Below, piece by piece: positions 33,561-43,018 of a stretch of 64,000 nt of DNA (position 1 is its first letter; each line of letters begins with the position of its first letter). The notes under the pieces were generated by a model that was not told where the DNA came from, did no database searches, and saw nothing but the letters and a program-made list of their open reading frames with translations. Origin of the DNA: Sediminicola sp035798135 (GTDB lineage Bacteria; Bacteroidota; Bacteroidia; Flavobacteriales; Flavobacteriaceae). A program made the position numbers and the translations under genes. Where the stretch lies: positions 419,015 to 483,014 of the forward strand of contig JAPFBR010000003.1 in NCBI GenBank assembly GCA_035798135.1. Reading direction: 5' to 3'.

Positions 33561-33578
33561 ATTTTAATCGATTAAAAT
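33561..33578. promoter_or_regulatory. 18-bp perfect palindrome before the GH149 gene
   Basis: ATTTTAATC-GATTAAAAT, centred on CG as LacI-family operators are, 8 bases upstream of the GH149 start. It is a candidate operator for an internal promoter or for the LacI protein at 10393-11412. Confidence 0.45.
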
Positions 33579-33643
33579 CCATAACCCCAACTAAATACAT
33601 TAGTACTCAATTGAGGTTTTTCGCTTCTATTTTTGGTTATTAC

Positions 33644-34957
33644 TTATTTGACCTTGAACGGTATATTTGCCGTGCCTTCGTGATTAAAACCATCATCAGC
33701 ATAAACAAACAACCTATAATTTCCAGGTTCTGGAGATTTAAATTTCAACATGCCGTCCTTCTGCTCTGAAATATCAATATGTATCGCCTTTGGTCGAGCC
33801 TCGTGGTCCCCTCCTTCTTTGGCCTCCTCACTTTCCCGTAATACTTCCCATTTGTAGGTGATAGGATCATTTTCAATGTCCTTAATATTTACTTGGGCAG
33901 TATACTCTTTCCCTTTATCTAAGATAACATTTTCATATGCGGTTTTTCCTTTCAATTTAAAGGAAGCAATTTGAGGTGTTCTATTTTCTGGCCATTTTCC
34001 ATTCCATATGTAATGCATCACGCCCACGGATTCCGTTTCTTTTCCATTTTCCAGGAAAACGCCATACCAGGTAGGAGTACGTTCCTGTTTATTTCCCCAT
34101 AAAAAAACGTAGGAGCCAATACATTGAAGCGTGTCTGCCGCTATCCCTCCTTTATATCTCTTTAAGTAATTACCTGCTTTTAGAGTGCTATTTTCTTCTA
34201 TTGGCGCTCCCCAAGTGGTTGTAGGCACTTCCCAGTGACCAGTTGCTCCCCATTCTGTGACCATATAAGGCCCTTTCCATCCGTATTCCCTAATTAGCTT
34301 GGGTACATCTGGCAAGTCCCCATACATTTGTACCGATAGAATATCCAGATCTTTACACCTCTCGTTGATATACGTAATTTCTTGCTGGGAAATTCCAGCT
34401 AGGGTTGTAGTAGTTGGGTGATTAGGGTCCAATTCATGAATCATTTTTGAAATGTCATTTACAGCATCCCAAACTTTAGGATTGCTATAGTTTAAATTCA
34501 GTTCATTTCCAATGACCCAAATAAGAAGTGCTGGATGATCTTTAATTTCCAAAACCTCTTTTTTAATTCGCTCCTTTTGTTCTTCTACCGACTTTTCATC
34601 ATTATAGTCAAATCCATGGCGCTCGCGTTCAACTTCAATACCCATACTTACCATAAGGCCATATTCATGGGCCTCGTCCAAAACTTCTCTAGCAGATCTT
34701 TTACCATTGTCTGTACGCCAAGTCCTAAAAGAATTGGCATTATGTTCTGCCAATGCCGCCACATTACCAAATTCTAAGCCAGCCCCTTTAATATAGAAGG
34801 GTTCTCCATTGACCAATAATTGGTATTTGTCACCGGATTTGGAAACTTCCACATTTGCAGGTCCTTCCCCAACTGGTTGTTCGGATTCTGTTTTTTTCGG
34901 ATCGTTCTTACAGGATATAAACAAGCAGATACCGATGATATAGAGTAATTGCTTCAT
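33644..34957 (-). CDS. Clan GH-A glycosidase lipoprotein (GH2-like TIM barrel, candidate beta-glucan hydrolase)
   Basis: A 437-residue lipoprotein (MKQLLYIIGICLFISCKND). Residues 30-330 are a GH2/GH5-like TIM barrel. The acid/base lies in VIGNELNLNY (E152) and the nucleophile in MVTEWGATGHW (E235); the spacing of 83 residues is usual for clan GH-A. It lacks the N-terminal sandwich domains of true GH2 enzymes. Residues about 335-437 form a beta-sandwich domain (YTAQVNIKDIENDPITYKW). The CAZy family cannot be fixed by eye; GH158 and unclassified GH2-type are both possible. The setting implies action on beta-1,3-glucan. It starts 8 nt after the MFS stop. Confidence 0.75.
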   Translation of the reverse strand: MKQLLYIIGICLFISCKNDPKKTESEQPVGEGPANVEVSKSGDKYQLLVNGEPFYIKGAGLEFGNVAALAEHNANSFRTWRTDNGKRSAREVLDEAHEYGLMVSMGIEVERERHGFDYNDEKSVEEQKERIKKEVLEIKDHPALLIWVIGNELNLNYSNPKVWDAVNDISKMIHELDPNHPTTTTLAGISQQEITYINERCKDLDILSVQMYGDLPDVPKLIREYGWKGPYMVTEWGATGHWEVPTTTWGAPIEENSTLKAGNYLKRYKGGIAADTLQCIGSYVFLWGNKQERTPTWYGVFLENGKETESVGVMHYIWNGKWPENRTPQIASFKLKGKTAYENVILDKGKEYTAQVNIKDIENDPITYKWEVLRESEEAKEGGDHEARPKAIHIDISEQKDGMLKFKSPEPGNYRLFVYADDGFNHEGTANIPFKVK

Positions 34958-34965
34958 TTTTTAGT

Positions 34966-36504
34966 CTATTTATTGATTAATAATTCTTCTACTTCCTCCA
35001 AGGTTCTTCCTTTGGTTTCAATCACATACTTGTACACAAAAAACACAGCACAAAGGGATAACATGGCATAAATAGCAAATGTAATGGTTGGTCCCAGATT
35101 GGAAAGTTCCCATGGAAAAACTTGGGTAACCGAAAAGCTTATCAAGGAATTGAAAAAGCCTACAACGGAAATTGCAATTCCCTTAATCTTACTGGGGAAT
35201 ATTTCAGAGATCAGGGTCCACATGACAGGCCCCAGGGATATGGCAAAAGAAGCCACATATAGCAAGATGGCGATCAATACCAAAGTGGCATTGATAGAGA
35301 TAAAATTAGTGATCTCATTACGCTTGAATTCTAAAAATAGATCGTCATCCAATTTGGCACTCACTTCTGTAAACAAGGCGGCTTGTCCATCAAAAGATTT
35401 GCCGTTCAAATCGGATAATGCCACCATGATCTCCTCATTGCCTACTTTGCTTAAGGTGGTATCATTGAAATTATAGGTAGCACTATTAAAGGCAAAAGTT
35501 GCCATCAGCAATGCAACCGTCATAAATGTAGTACCGATAAGCAAAAGAGGTTTTCTACCCAGTTTATCTATCAACCAAATGGCCACAAAAGTAAATACCA
35601 GGTTGGTTAGCCCAACGACAATCGCTTGCAAAAAGGACGAATCCGTGGTACCTCCTGCCTGTTCAAAAATTGTAGGAGCATAATAAAATACGGCATTGAT
35701 CCCCGTGATTTGTTGGAAAAAGGCAATCCCCAAAGCAATAATCATGATCGTTGCATACTTATGCTTGAAAATATCGGACAATTTTCCTTTCTCCTCTTTC
35801 CTGTCCAATCCGCGTTGGATTTCCGCAAGCGTAGTTTCCGCATACTCCTCTCCACCGATTTTTAACAGGATTTTTCTAGCCAGTTTTATTTCATTTAATT
35901 TAAGAATCAACCACCTCGGACTTTTAGGAACTGTAAATAGAGCAAAAAAGTAAATAACAGCCGGAATGGCTTCTACCCCTAACATCCATCTCCAGGCCTC
36001 TCCTTCTATATTTACCAAGAAATAGTTGGAAAAATAAGCTACAGAAATACCAATAACGATATTCAACTGGTTAAAAGAAACCAAACTTCCCCTTAATTTT
36101 GGGGGTGCAATTTCTGCAATATAGATTGGTGCTATCAAGATAGCCCCTCCAATACCTATCCCTCCAATGATCCTGGCAATGATAAATTCGGTATACCCTG
36201 TTGCCATTGCCGACCATGTTGCCGATATTGAAAACAATGCGGCTACAATGATCAACATATTCTTACGTCCAAAACGGTCACTTAACGGTCCTGCCAATAA
36301 GTTTCCTGCCATAGCCCCAAAGACCACACAACCAACAGAAAAGCCCAATTGCCATTCGGTCATTTCAAAATATATGGTAATTCCCTTTACAGCACCTGAG
36401 ATAACGGCACTATCAAAACCCAGTAAAAACCCTCCTAAAGCAACGATTAAGCTGATTAAGATGGTATAGGATTTATTCATTTTAACGGTAACTTGTTTTT
36501 CCAT
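34966..36504 (-). CDS. Sugar porter MFS transporter (PUL 2)
   Basis: A 512-residue inner-membrane transporter of the sugar porter family (XylE/GLUT type). Twelve helices are apparent. Family signatures are GGFLLGFDSAVISGA in helix 1, GPLSDRFGRKNMLI in loop 2-3, QLNIVIGISVAYF, PKSPRWLILK after helix 6, QQITGINAVFYYAPTIFEQAG in helix 7 and ETKGRTLEEVEELL at the end. A 70-residue insert between helices 9 and 10 (about 345-405) is longer than usual. It probably imports glucose or short beta-1,3-gluco-oligosaccharides for the cytoplasmic GH149 enzyme. Confidence 0.92.
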   Translation of the reverse strand: MEKQVTVKMNKSYTILISLIVALGGFLLGFDSAVISGAVKGITIYFEMTEWQLGFSVGCVVFGAMAGNLLAGPLSDRFGRKNMLIIVAALFSISATWSAMATGYTEFIIARIIGGIGIGGAILIAPIYIAEIAPPKLRGSLVSFNQLNIVIGISVAYFSNYFLVNIEGEAWRWMLGVEAIPAVIYFFALFTVPKSPRWLILKLNEIKLARKILLKIGGEEYAETTLAEIQRGLDRKEEKGKLSDIFKHKYATIMIIALGIAFFQQITGINAVFYYAPTIFEQAGGTTDSSFLQAIVVGLTNLVFTFVAIWLIDKLGRKPLLLIGTTFMTVALLMATFAFNSATYNFNDTTLSKVGNEEIMVALSDLNGKSFDGQAALFTEVSAKLDDDLFLEFKRNEITNFISINATLVLIAILLYVASFAISLGPVMWTLISEIFPSKIKGIAISVVGFFNSLISFSVTQVFPWELSNLGPTITFAIYAMLSLCAVFFVYKYVIETKGRTLEEVEELLINK

Positions 36505-36571
36505 TATAGTTGTTGTTAGGTTGGTTACATTTTTATCGCATATTACGATTAATATTTGTTTCTTTTAAAAT

Positions 36572-36604
36572 AACGGCAAGGCCTTGGATGGAAGACCTTA
36601 CCGT
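36572..36604 (-). terminator. Hairpin between GH16 and MFS genes
   Basis: On the minus strand ACGGTAAGG-T-CTT pairs with AAG-G-CCTTGCCGT (two G-T pairs), followed by TATTTT. Probably a partial terminator or RNA-end protector inside the operon. Confidence 0.6.
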
Positions 36605-36632
36605 CGGTAAAAAAACAAAACAACTCAAATTC

Positions 36633-37742
36633 TTATTGATATACCCTTACATAATCTATTTCCATGGTATCCTGAGTAAAATTAGGATCAATTGTTCCTC
36701 CCAACGTTCCACCCATGGCAATATTTAAAAGTATAAACTGATCTTTATTAAAAGGCCAAGTATCGCTATTCTTGGTCGAAGGATTATATGTGTAAAAAAG
36801 GGTGTCATCCACATAAAAATCCATTTTATCGGCTGTCCAGTCCACAGTATATACATGGAATTCTGTGGTGGTATCCGGAATCCCAATAATTCCCTTATTT
36901 ACGGTATTCCCAAAACTTGATGGGGTATGAATGGCGCTCGAAACTTCTCCGATATTATTACCAACATGCTCCATAATATCAATTTCGCCACAGGATGGCC
37001 AACCGACGGTGGTAATATTGGATCCCAAGGTCCAAATTGCTGGCCAAGTGCCTCCTCCTCCGGGTAATTTCGCTCGAACTTCTATTCGACCATATGTAAA
37101 CGTAAACATAGAATTTAAACGTGCCGAAGTATAATTTTTAGTCGAATTATAGGCTGTATAATTCTCCTTTTTTGCTACAATTTTTAAGGTGCCATTGGAC
37201 ACATAAGCATTATCTGTCCTAGCCGTATAATGTTGTTGTTCTCCATTGTACCAGCCACCATTTTCAGGCGGCACTTCTTCTGAAAACCAGTTCGTGGTCA
37301 ACACATCTCCCTCCGTATCAAATTCATCTGCCCATACTAAACTTGTTTCGTCCGACACATAAACGGAAATGGTCTTAAAAGCACTTATCATATTGCCTGT
37401 AGTGGAATATGCAAACACGCTGATTACATGACTACTCTTACCTGAAGTAGTGAATTCATAATCAAATAGGCCATTGGTGCTTTCTTGTTCTGCTTCGTTA
37501 CCAACTTTAAAGCCGTAGCGTACCGCATTGGTAGCTGTAGCTGTGCATTGGATAAGGCCTGATCCGTCACCATTTGGGTTATTTGCATCGGACCCTACTA
37601 TGGTAATTGCCAAATTTAAATTAGTGGGAACTATAGTTTCCACAATTGGCTCAGTAGTTGAATCGCCACCAGAGCAAGAAGCTAAAAGCAACAAGAATAA
37701 GGGAGCCAAGATCATAATTCTAATATAATTTTCACGAAACAT
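36633..37742 (-). CDS. GH16 laminarinase lipoprotein
   Basis: A 369-residue lipoprotein (lipobox LLLASC). After an N-terminal PKD-like module (about 38-128) comes a GH16 catalytic domain with VWADEFDTEGDVLTTNWF at its start and the catalytic motif GEIDIMEHVG (E253, D255, E258). RIEVRAKLPGGGGTWPAIWTLG and FILLNIAMGGTLGG are typical of GH16 laminarinases (GH16_3). It cuts beta-1,3-glucan internally, probably at the cell surface because of the lipid anchor. The same PKD-like module occurs in the two lipoproteins encoded just upstream. Confidence 0.93.
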   Translation of the reverse strand: MFRENYIRIMILAPLFLLLLASCSGGDSTTEPIVETIVPTNLNLAITIVGSDANNPNGDGSGLIQCTATATNAVRYGFKVGNEAEQESTNGLFDYEFTTSGKSSHVISVFAYSTTGNMISAFKTISVYVSDETSLVWADEFDTEGDVLTTNWFSEEVPPENGGWYNGEQQHYTARTDNAYVSNGTLKIVAKKENYTAYNSTKNYTSARLNSMFTFTYGRIEVRAKLPGGGGTWPAIWTLGSNITTVGWPSCGEIDIMEHVGNNIGEVSSAIHTPSSFGNTVNKGIIGIPDTTTEFHVYTVDWTADKMDFYVDDTLFYTYNPSTKNSDTWPFNKDQFILLNIAMGGTLGGTIDPNFTQDTMEIDYVRVYQ

Positions 37743-37784
37743 ACATAAGTCATTTTTCTACTATAAAAATAGAACTTTTCTAAA

Positions 37785-37805
37785 AGGGGCATACATAATG
37801 CCCCT
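37785..37805 (-). terminator. Hairpin between the 314-residue lipoprotein and GH16 genes
   Basis: Perfect 8-bp arms AGGGGCAT and ATGCCCCT around a 5-base loop. On the minus strand it is followed by TTTTAGAAAAG, a weak T run, so it may only partly end transcription. Confidence 0.65.
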
Positions 37806-37897
37806 ATCTTAAAAGTATTACTATTTTATTCTGCAATAAGCATAAAAAATAGTCAATCTGATTGTTGGTTCTGATTATCAGAAACTGCTCAAAAAGC

Positions 37898-38842
37898 TTA
37901 TTCTATTGGAATAAACTCATGAAAATAAGCAACTAGATCACTCTCTAGTATTGGTTGAAATTCAGCTCTAACTCTCAATAGGTCTTCTGTAAGGATTAGA
38001 ATCCTGTATGTCTTAGATCCATTCCAAAAAGAAAGCGTACTGTTTTCTATCTGAAGATAATAGACAGGATTATTATCATTATCCAATTCACCTTCAGTGA
38101 AAATTAAAAAGCTAGTATTGGTATCAATTTTATTTACATTAGTAGCATTGGGGCTTGATATATCTCTACAGACGTCAACAAATTGTTGTGGTGAAGCATT
38201 TGGAAAGAAATACTGTTCATCTGCCCAACCCACTAAGGTTAGATTATCAACACCTGTATCCAATTGATATCCATAATTGATTCCTTCATAAGAAAACGTT
38301 AGCACGTCATCATAGGCACATGGATTAAGAGCGTTAGGATCTATATTGAAATCCGCATTTAATTTGATTCCCGAAGCGTCATAGGCACTCCCTGCTCCCC
38401 AGTGTCCGCCTACTTCTCTATTCCACACCCAGCTTTTAGTCCCATCTCCTGCAATTTTTTGTAATATTTCAGGATCTATTAATAACTGAACATCAAGGTC
38501 TACATCTATATTTTTCGATGTTGCCGTTCCTCCGGCACCATAAGCCACAACCGTTATTAGTTGTGAATATTGCCCAGATTGGGTATACCTAAATGAAGCA
38601 GGTTCTCCAGGACTAACAACTACAGGCTCCGCATTTTGTTTAAATATCACATGAATGTTTAATGCATTATCTGCTGTTGCAGTCAATGTAACATTTCCTG
38701 ACTGATCAGAATCTACAACCGTGGATATACTCAGGTTCGTAGGCACCACCAGCGCACTCAAGGTTGGTTCATCTTCTTGGCACGCCATTAGGGTTAGAAA
38801 CACTAAAAGCAATGCACTATATTTATTGATCATATCTTTCAT
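37898..38842 (-). CDS. PUL 2 surface lipoprotein (314 aa), probable glycan-binding
   Basis: A 314-residue lipoprotein (lipobox FLTLMAC). Residues about 33-115 are a PKD-like beta-sandwich (VPTNLSISTVVDSDQSGNV, QLITVVAYGAGGTATSKNI) also present in its neighbours. The C-terminal domain (GDGTKSWVWNREVGGHWGAG, SFLIFTEGELDNDNNPVYYL, FWNGSKTYRILILTEDLLRV) is beta-rich and aromatic, similar to domains I recall in SusE/SGBP-like proteins of marine PULs. No catalytic motif is seen. It probably binds laminarin at the surface. It lies 11 nt after the 888-residue lipoprotein gene. Confidence 0.72.
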   Translation of the reverse strand: MKDMINKYSALLLVFLTLMACQEDEPTLSALVVPTNLSISTVVDSDQSGNVTLTATADNALNIHVIFKQNAEPVVVSPGEPASFRYTQSGQYSQLITVVAYGAGGTATSKNIDVDLDVQLLIDPEILQKIAGDGTKSWVWNREVGGHWGAGSAYDASGIKLNADFNIDPNALNPCAYDDVLTFSYEGINYGYQLDTGVDNLTLVGWADEQYFFPNASPQQFVDVCRDISSPNATNVNKIDTNTSFLIFTEGELDNDNNPVYYLQIENSTLSFWNGSKTYRILILTEDLLRVRAEFQPILESDLVAYFHEFIPIE

Positions 38843-38853
38843 TTTTCCGTGTT

Positions 38854-41520
38854 TTATTGTTGGGTAATATCGTCTATATAATAAATACTACCATCTCCAG
38901 GAGCTTGAGCTACATCGTCAAAATCTAGAAATACCACCAATTTATCGTAGGCATCAGCAGCGTTTATCAAACTTCCGAAATCGAAGGTCAATGTAACCCA
39001 TTCATTAGCGTTAACTACAGTTTGATCAACAAACTGAGTTGCACCACCTCCACCACCTTCTTTTTCTATTTGGAATCTTATATTTACGTTCGGTTTTGGC
39101 GACCATACTTTTATGGAAAAGCTGGTTTTTGAACTAAAGTCGATGTCTTGTCCGTAAATCTTGAAGGTTCCAGAATACCAAGCAGAATTTGTGACCTTAT
39201 TGAATTCGTAGACGTTTGCAGACGTGTTTATACCTCCCGAAACCGGATTTGTAACCGTTGCTCCAGTAGCTCCCGCATCAAATGCACCATCCATTGTTAC
39301 TGCAGTCTCAAAATCAAGAGTTGATATCTCAGCCTTTCCACTGCCTCCACCACCACCAGCAGCGTTTAGCGTAATTTTATCAAAGTAAACCACGTTATCC
39401 TGGGTTCTTGCATCAAAATCTGGAAAAACAACAATTGCATCTATATTGGTTGACGATCCTTCTCCAATTTTACCTGACATATCGAAAGTTATTTCCTCCC
39501 ACTCATTAATTTTGGTATTGGCAACTTTTATTTCTCCTGTCGAAGCTTTATTAGACTCAAATTTGATCCCTACATCACTGATCACCGATTTCCATACCAT
39601 AATTTTCACGGTACTGTTAGATGCATCCAGGGTAAAAGGAGTTTCAAGTGCAGTAACTGTTCCTGCATAATCCGCGCCCATAAATTTAGCGGTAAATTTG
39701 GCCACTGTTGCAGAGGTATTGATACCTGATGCGTCTGGGTTGGCAATAATTTCCAACGGAGGGGTGTCCGCCTCAAAGACATCCCACGTAGCTGCAGCAC
39801 CAGTTCCAGGTGTTTCAAAATCTACCGGAAAACTTGTTTTACCGCTAGATGAACCACCACCAGATCCATCAGTAAGGATGATATCATCAAAATAGAAACT
39901 TTCCCCTTGCCCTGGGCTATTAAAGTCTGGGAACAATATTACTCTATCATAAGAATTTGCAGTACTGAATGCGCCAAAAGTGGTCAAGTCAAATGTTAAC
40001 TCCTCCCATGCCATTGCTACAGTACTGTTGACTATAACCTCTACAACAATTGTTGGATTACCATTTCCATCTAAGGGTGAAGTAGAATCTTCCATTTTAA
40101 ATAGAACTGGAGTACCAATTCGAGGCGACCATACTTTTACCTTAATAATTGTCCCGCTTGAAAAATCTACAGTACCGGCTAAATCCAAACTTGCACCGGC
40201 CCATACTTGAGCACCCGATTGTTTCTGGATTTCAAGTACTTTATTACTTGTATTGATACCAGACATGTCAGGGTTATTAATTACTCCTGCAGGGATCGGC
40301 CCAAAATCGGAAGCTCCAAATCCGTTCCAAGTGTAATCCAAGGAAACAGATTCCATATCAATTGGAATTTCTGGTTTTGCAGCAGCAGCAGCTGCCTCCT
40401 GCTTAATTTCATCCCAGTAGAACGTACCGGAAGTAGTTCCAGGTCCATCTATAAACATGACCAAAGTGGCATATTGACCAGTAGGAACAAAAGGTTCACC
40501 TACACCTTGGTTGCCATCAATATAACTCTTAGTTGCGTTTGTAGCAAAATCAAAACTCAGATCTTCCCAACCGGTACCACCATGGGTAACCACAACTTCA
40601 TTTTGACGTTCACCATTTACACCACCTTCAAATTTCAATAAAATAGGCACAGCAACATTGGACCATAATTTCATGGTAATCGTTTTGTTGTCCCCAGCAA
40701 AATCAACTGGAGTTCCTAAATTAAATGCTCCTCCCTCAAATTGAGCTCCAGAATTGGTGATTGCCCCAACTTTAGAAGCAACTGCATTAGCACCAGACAG
40801 ATCAGGATTGTCAACTACCTCAAAACTTGTCCCATTAAATGTTCCGAAGGCATAATTTACCGTGGCATCATCAAAGGTGATTGGTAAAGAAACCGCATTT
40901 GAAGCACCTGAAATTGTAACTGTTTTAGTTAATTCAATGGTAGATGCACCAGCACCTCTTGCAATAACACGTACATCATAGTCACCTACCTCAGCATACA
41001 CATGCACTGCAGATTCTGTATCCATAATTATTGTTGGTTCTTCATTTTCTACATCACCAAAATACACATCATATACCGTGGCATTGGTTGCCGTTGGTGT
41101 TACCGATACCTCAAAAGGATCTGTACTGGAAATTTCTGCGGTAAAGTCTAAATCGGTTGGAGCTGAAAAAGAGATCGTTACTATTCGAACCAGTTCACTT
41201 TTTAAACCGGTTATTCCTATAGCTACCACTCTAAGGCTAAATTCGCCTTCCCCATATACATGGTTCACCGTTTCACCAGGACTTGCCGTAGTTGGTGTTT
41301 CATTCTCCATATCTCCAAAATAGATTTCAAAGGTAGATGCACCTTCGGCTGTAGGAGTTATGGTTACCGTTCCTGTATCATCTTGGGATACATTGAAAAT
41401 AGCCTTTACATTTGTAGGGGCCGAAATATCTTCCAATGCGTAGGATACTTCTTCCTCCGTACAGGAATTAAATACATTGATGACTAAAAATAATACCAGT
41501 AATTTCTTTATATATTTCAT
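38854..41520 (-). CDS. Multi-module surface glycan-binding lipoprotein (888 aa)
   Basis: A lipoprotein (lipobox NVFNSC) built from repeated beta-sandwich units. Two PKD-like modules (about 33-115 and 118-202) precede four related carbohydrate-binding-like modules at about 211-375, 382-550, 563-715 and 731-886. The modules open LPITFDDATVNYAF, IPIDMESVSLDYTW, FPVDFETPGTGAAATW and STLDFETAVTMDGAF and end in patterns such as FYFDDIIL or IYYIDDI. Gly/Ser linkers (GSGGGSSSGK, AAGGGGGSGK) separate them. It is the likely SusE/F-like laminarin binder of the locus. The four-module layout gives avidity for long glucans; binding itself is inferred. Confidence 0.8.
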   Translation of the reverse strand: MKYIKKLLVLFLVINVFNSCTEEEVSYALEDISAPTNVKAIFNVSQDDTGTVTITPTAEGASTFEIYFGDMENETPTTASPGETVNHVYGEGEFSLRVVAIGITGLKSELVRIVTISFSAPTDLDFTAEISSTDPFEVSVTPTATNATVYDVYFGDVENEEPTIIMDTESAVHVYAEVGDYDVRVIARGAGASTIELTKTVTISGASNAVSLPITFDDATVNYAFGTFNGTSFEVVDNPDLSGANAVASKVGAITNSGAQFEGGAFNLGTPVDFAGDNKTITMKLWSNVAVPILLKFEGGVNGERQNEVVVTHGGTGWEDLSFDFATNATKSYIDGNQGVGEPFVPTGQYATLVMFIDGPGTTSGTFYWDEIKQEAAAAAAKPEIPIDMESVSLDYTWNGFGASDFGPIPAGVINNPDMSGINTSNKVLEIQKQSGAQVWAGASLDLAGTVDFSSGTIIKVKVWSPRIGTPVLFKMEDSTSPLDGNGNPTIVVEVIVNSTVAMAWEELTFDLTTFGAFSTANSYDRVILFPDFNSPGQGESFYFDDIILTDGSGGGSSSGKTSFPVDFETPGTGAAATWDVFEADTPPLEIIANPDASGINTSATVAKFTAKFMGADYAGTVTALETPFTLDASNSTVKIMVWKSVISDVGIKFESNKASTGEIKVANTKINEWEEITFDMSGKIGEGSSTNIDAIVVFPDFDARTQDNVVYFDKITLNAAGGGGGSGKAEISTLDFETAVTMDGAFDAGATGATVTNPVSGGINTSANVYEFNKVTNSAWYSGTFKIYGQDIDFSSKTSFSIKVWSPKPNVNIRFQIEKEGGGGGATQFVDQTVVNANEWVTLTFDFGSLINAADAYDKLVVFLDFDDVAQAPGDGSIYYIDDITQQ

Positions 41521-41540
41521 TTTTCCTTAGTTAAGTTTTA

Positions 41541-43013
41541 TTAATATCCTTGGTTTTGTGCCCAACGGTTGCCTGTTAATTCTATCTCTATGGATGGAAT
41601 TGGAAATAATTCATTTTTTCCGGTACTAAAGCCTGTAATTGCTTGCGCTGCATTACCAGTTCTGACCAAATCAAAGAAGCGATGTCCTTCGCCCATCAAC
41701 TCTACTCTACGCTCATCATAAATGGCGTTGGTCAATGAAGCTCCCGTAGCCACAATTGGATCCAGTTCTGCCCTATCCCTTACCCTATTTAAATAGGTCT
41801 GGGCTTTGATGTCATCACTGGCCGTTTTTCTATTATTGGCTTCCGCTGCCATTAACAATACATCTGCAAAACGGATGGCCCTATAATTATTGGGATTCGT
41901 CAAATTTGCATCCCCTGTATTCAAGTCACCTTTTCTGGCAATATATTTTCTATTATAAAAACCGGTATGCTCAAAGCCTTCTACATAGGTAGCTCCAGTT
42001 TGATCGGCCCAAGTAACTATATTCAATACAGCCACATCCCTTCTAATATCCCCTGTTTCAAAGGCGTCATAAGCCTCTTGGGTAGGAACATTAAAACTAA
42101 ACCCTGAATCGAAATCAGGACCTGTATAATTACGGATACCATTAAACCCTACGGCAACATTTCCTTCACTACATTGTAGACATCCAAAACCGGCACCTTC
42201 CACATCTGTATATTGTACTTCAAAAACAGATTCTATATTATTCTCTCCCCCTTGTTCAAAAATGGAATTGTAATCCGTTACCAAATCATATGGACCACTA
42301 GTGATCACCTCTTCCAATACGGCAGCGGCTTCGGTAAATTTATCTTGAAACAGGTAAACCTTTCCCAATAATGCTTGGGCCGCCCCTTTTGTAGCCCTTC
42401 CGGTTTCTGATTGGACTGCAGGTAAATTAGCAGCAGCAAATATAAGATCCAGTTCTATCTGAGCATACACTTCAGATTTTGGAGTTCGTTCCGCAATATC
42501 TTGATCCCCAAACAATAAACGCTTGTCGACGGACAAAGGCACATCCCCGAACCATTTGACCAATTCAAAATAATAATAGGCTCTAAGGAATGTTGCCTCT
42601 GCAAGAACTTGTTCTTTGCCGGCAAATTCGGTCTTGTCCTTAAATTCTAAAATGTAATTGGCGCGATTAACCCCTGCAAACATCCAACTCCATATATCAC
42701 GTAGCTGTGAATTTATTGGAGTATGGGTCATATTATCCACTTCCTGTATTCCTGGTACATCGGTAGCACTTTCTCCACCAGCCAAGGTATTGTCCGAAGC
42801 AATCTCCCCCAACATCACGTTAAGATAAGTGGATTGTAATAGATCATATGCCCCAATCAATGCACTTTGGTAGTCTTCTTCAGAGTTAAAGAAACTCTCT
42901 GTATCCTCATCAAAAGAGTCCACATCTACAAAAGAATCGCTACAAGAGATAGCTACAGCCCCAATCAAGAATGCGACAATTGAAGATTTAAATACTTTAT
43001 ATTTCATAATCAT
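41541..43013 (-). CDS. SusD/RagB-family lipoprotein (PUL 2)
   Basis: A 490-residue surface lipoprotein (lipobox AVAISCSDSF). SusD features are FFNSEEDYQSALIGAYDLLQ, the TPR-like ATFLRAYYYFELVKWFGDVP and GRATKGAAQALLGKVYLFQD, and the C-terminal ELFPIPSIEIELTGNRWAQN. It caps the SusC encoded 5 nt upstream and presents beta-glucan to it. The next gene follows after 20 nt, so susC, susD and the two binding lipoproteins form one tight block. Confidence 0.95.
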   Translation of the reverse strand: MIMKYKVFKSSIVAFLIGAVAISCSDSFVDVDSFDEDTESFFNSEEDYQSALIGAYDLLQSTYLNVMLGEIASDNTLAGGESATDVPGIQEVDNMTHTPINSQLRDIWSWMFAGVNRANYILEFKDKTEFAGKEQVLAEATFLRAYYYFELVKWFGDVPLSVDKRLLFGDQDIAERTPKSEVYAQIELDLIFAAANLPAVQSETGRATKGAAQALLGKVYLFQDKFTEAAAVLEEVITSGPYDLVTDYNSIFEQGGENNIESVFEVQYTDVEGAGFGCLQCSEGNVAVGFNGIRNYTGPDFDSGFSFNVPTQEAYDAFETGDIRRDVAVLNIVTWADQTGATYVEGFEHTGFYNRKYIARKGDLNTGDANLTNPNNYRAIRFADVLLMAAEANNRKTASDDIKAQTYLNRVRDRAELDPIVATGASLTNAIYDERRVELMGEGHRFFDLVRTGNAAQAITGFSTGKNELFPIPSIEIELTGNRWAQNQGY

Positions 43014-43018
43014 AGCTA

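Noticed and set aside
40207..40641. 144-codon plus-strand frame inside the 888-residue lipoprotein gene
   Set aside because: Antisense shadow; the composition is not protein-like and the minus-strand gene is repeated and well supported.
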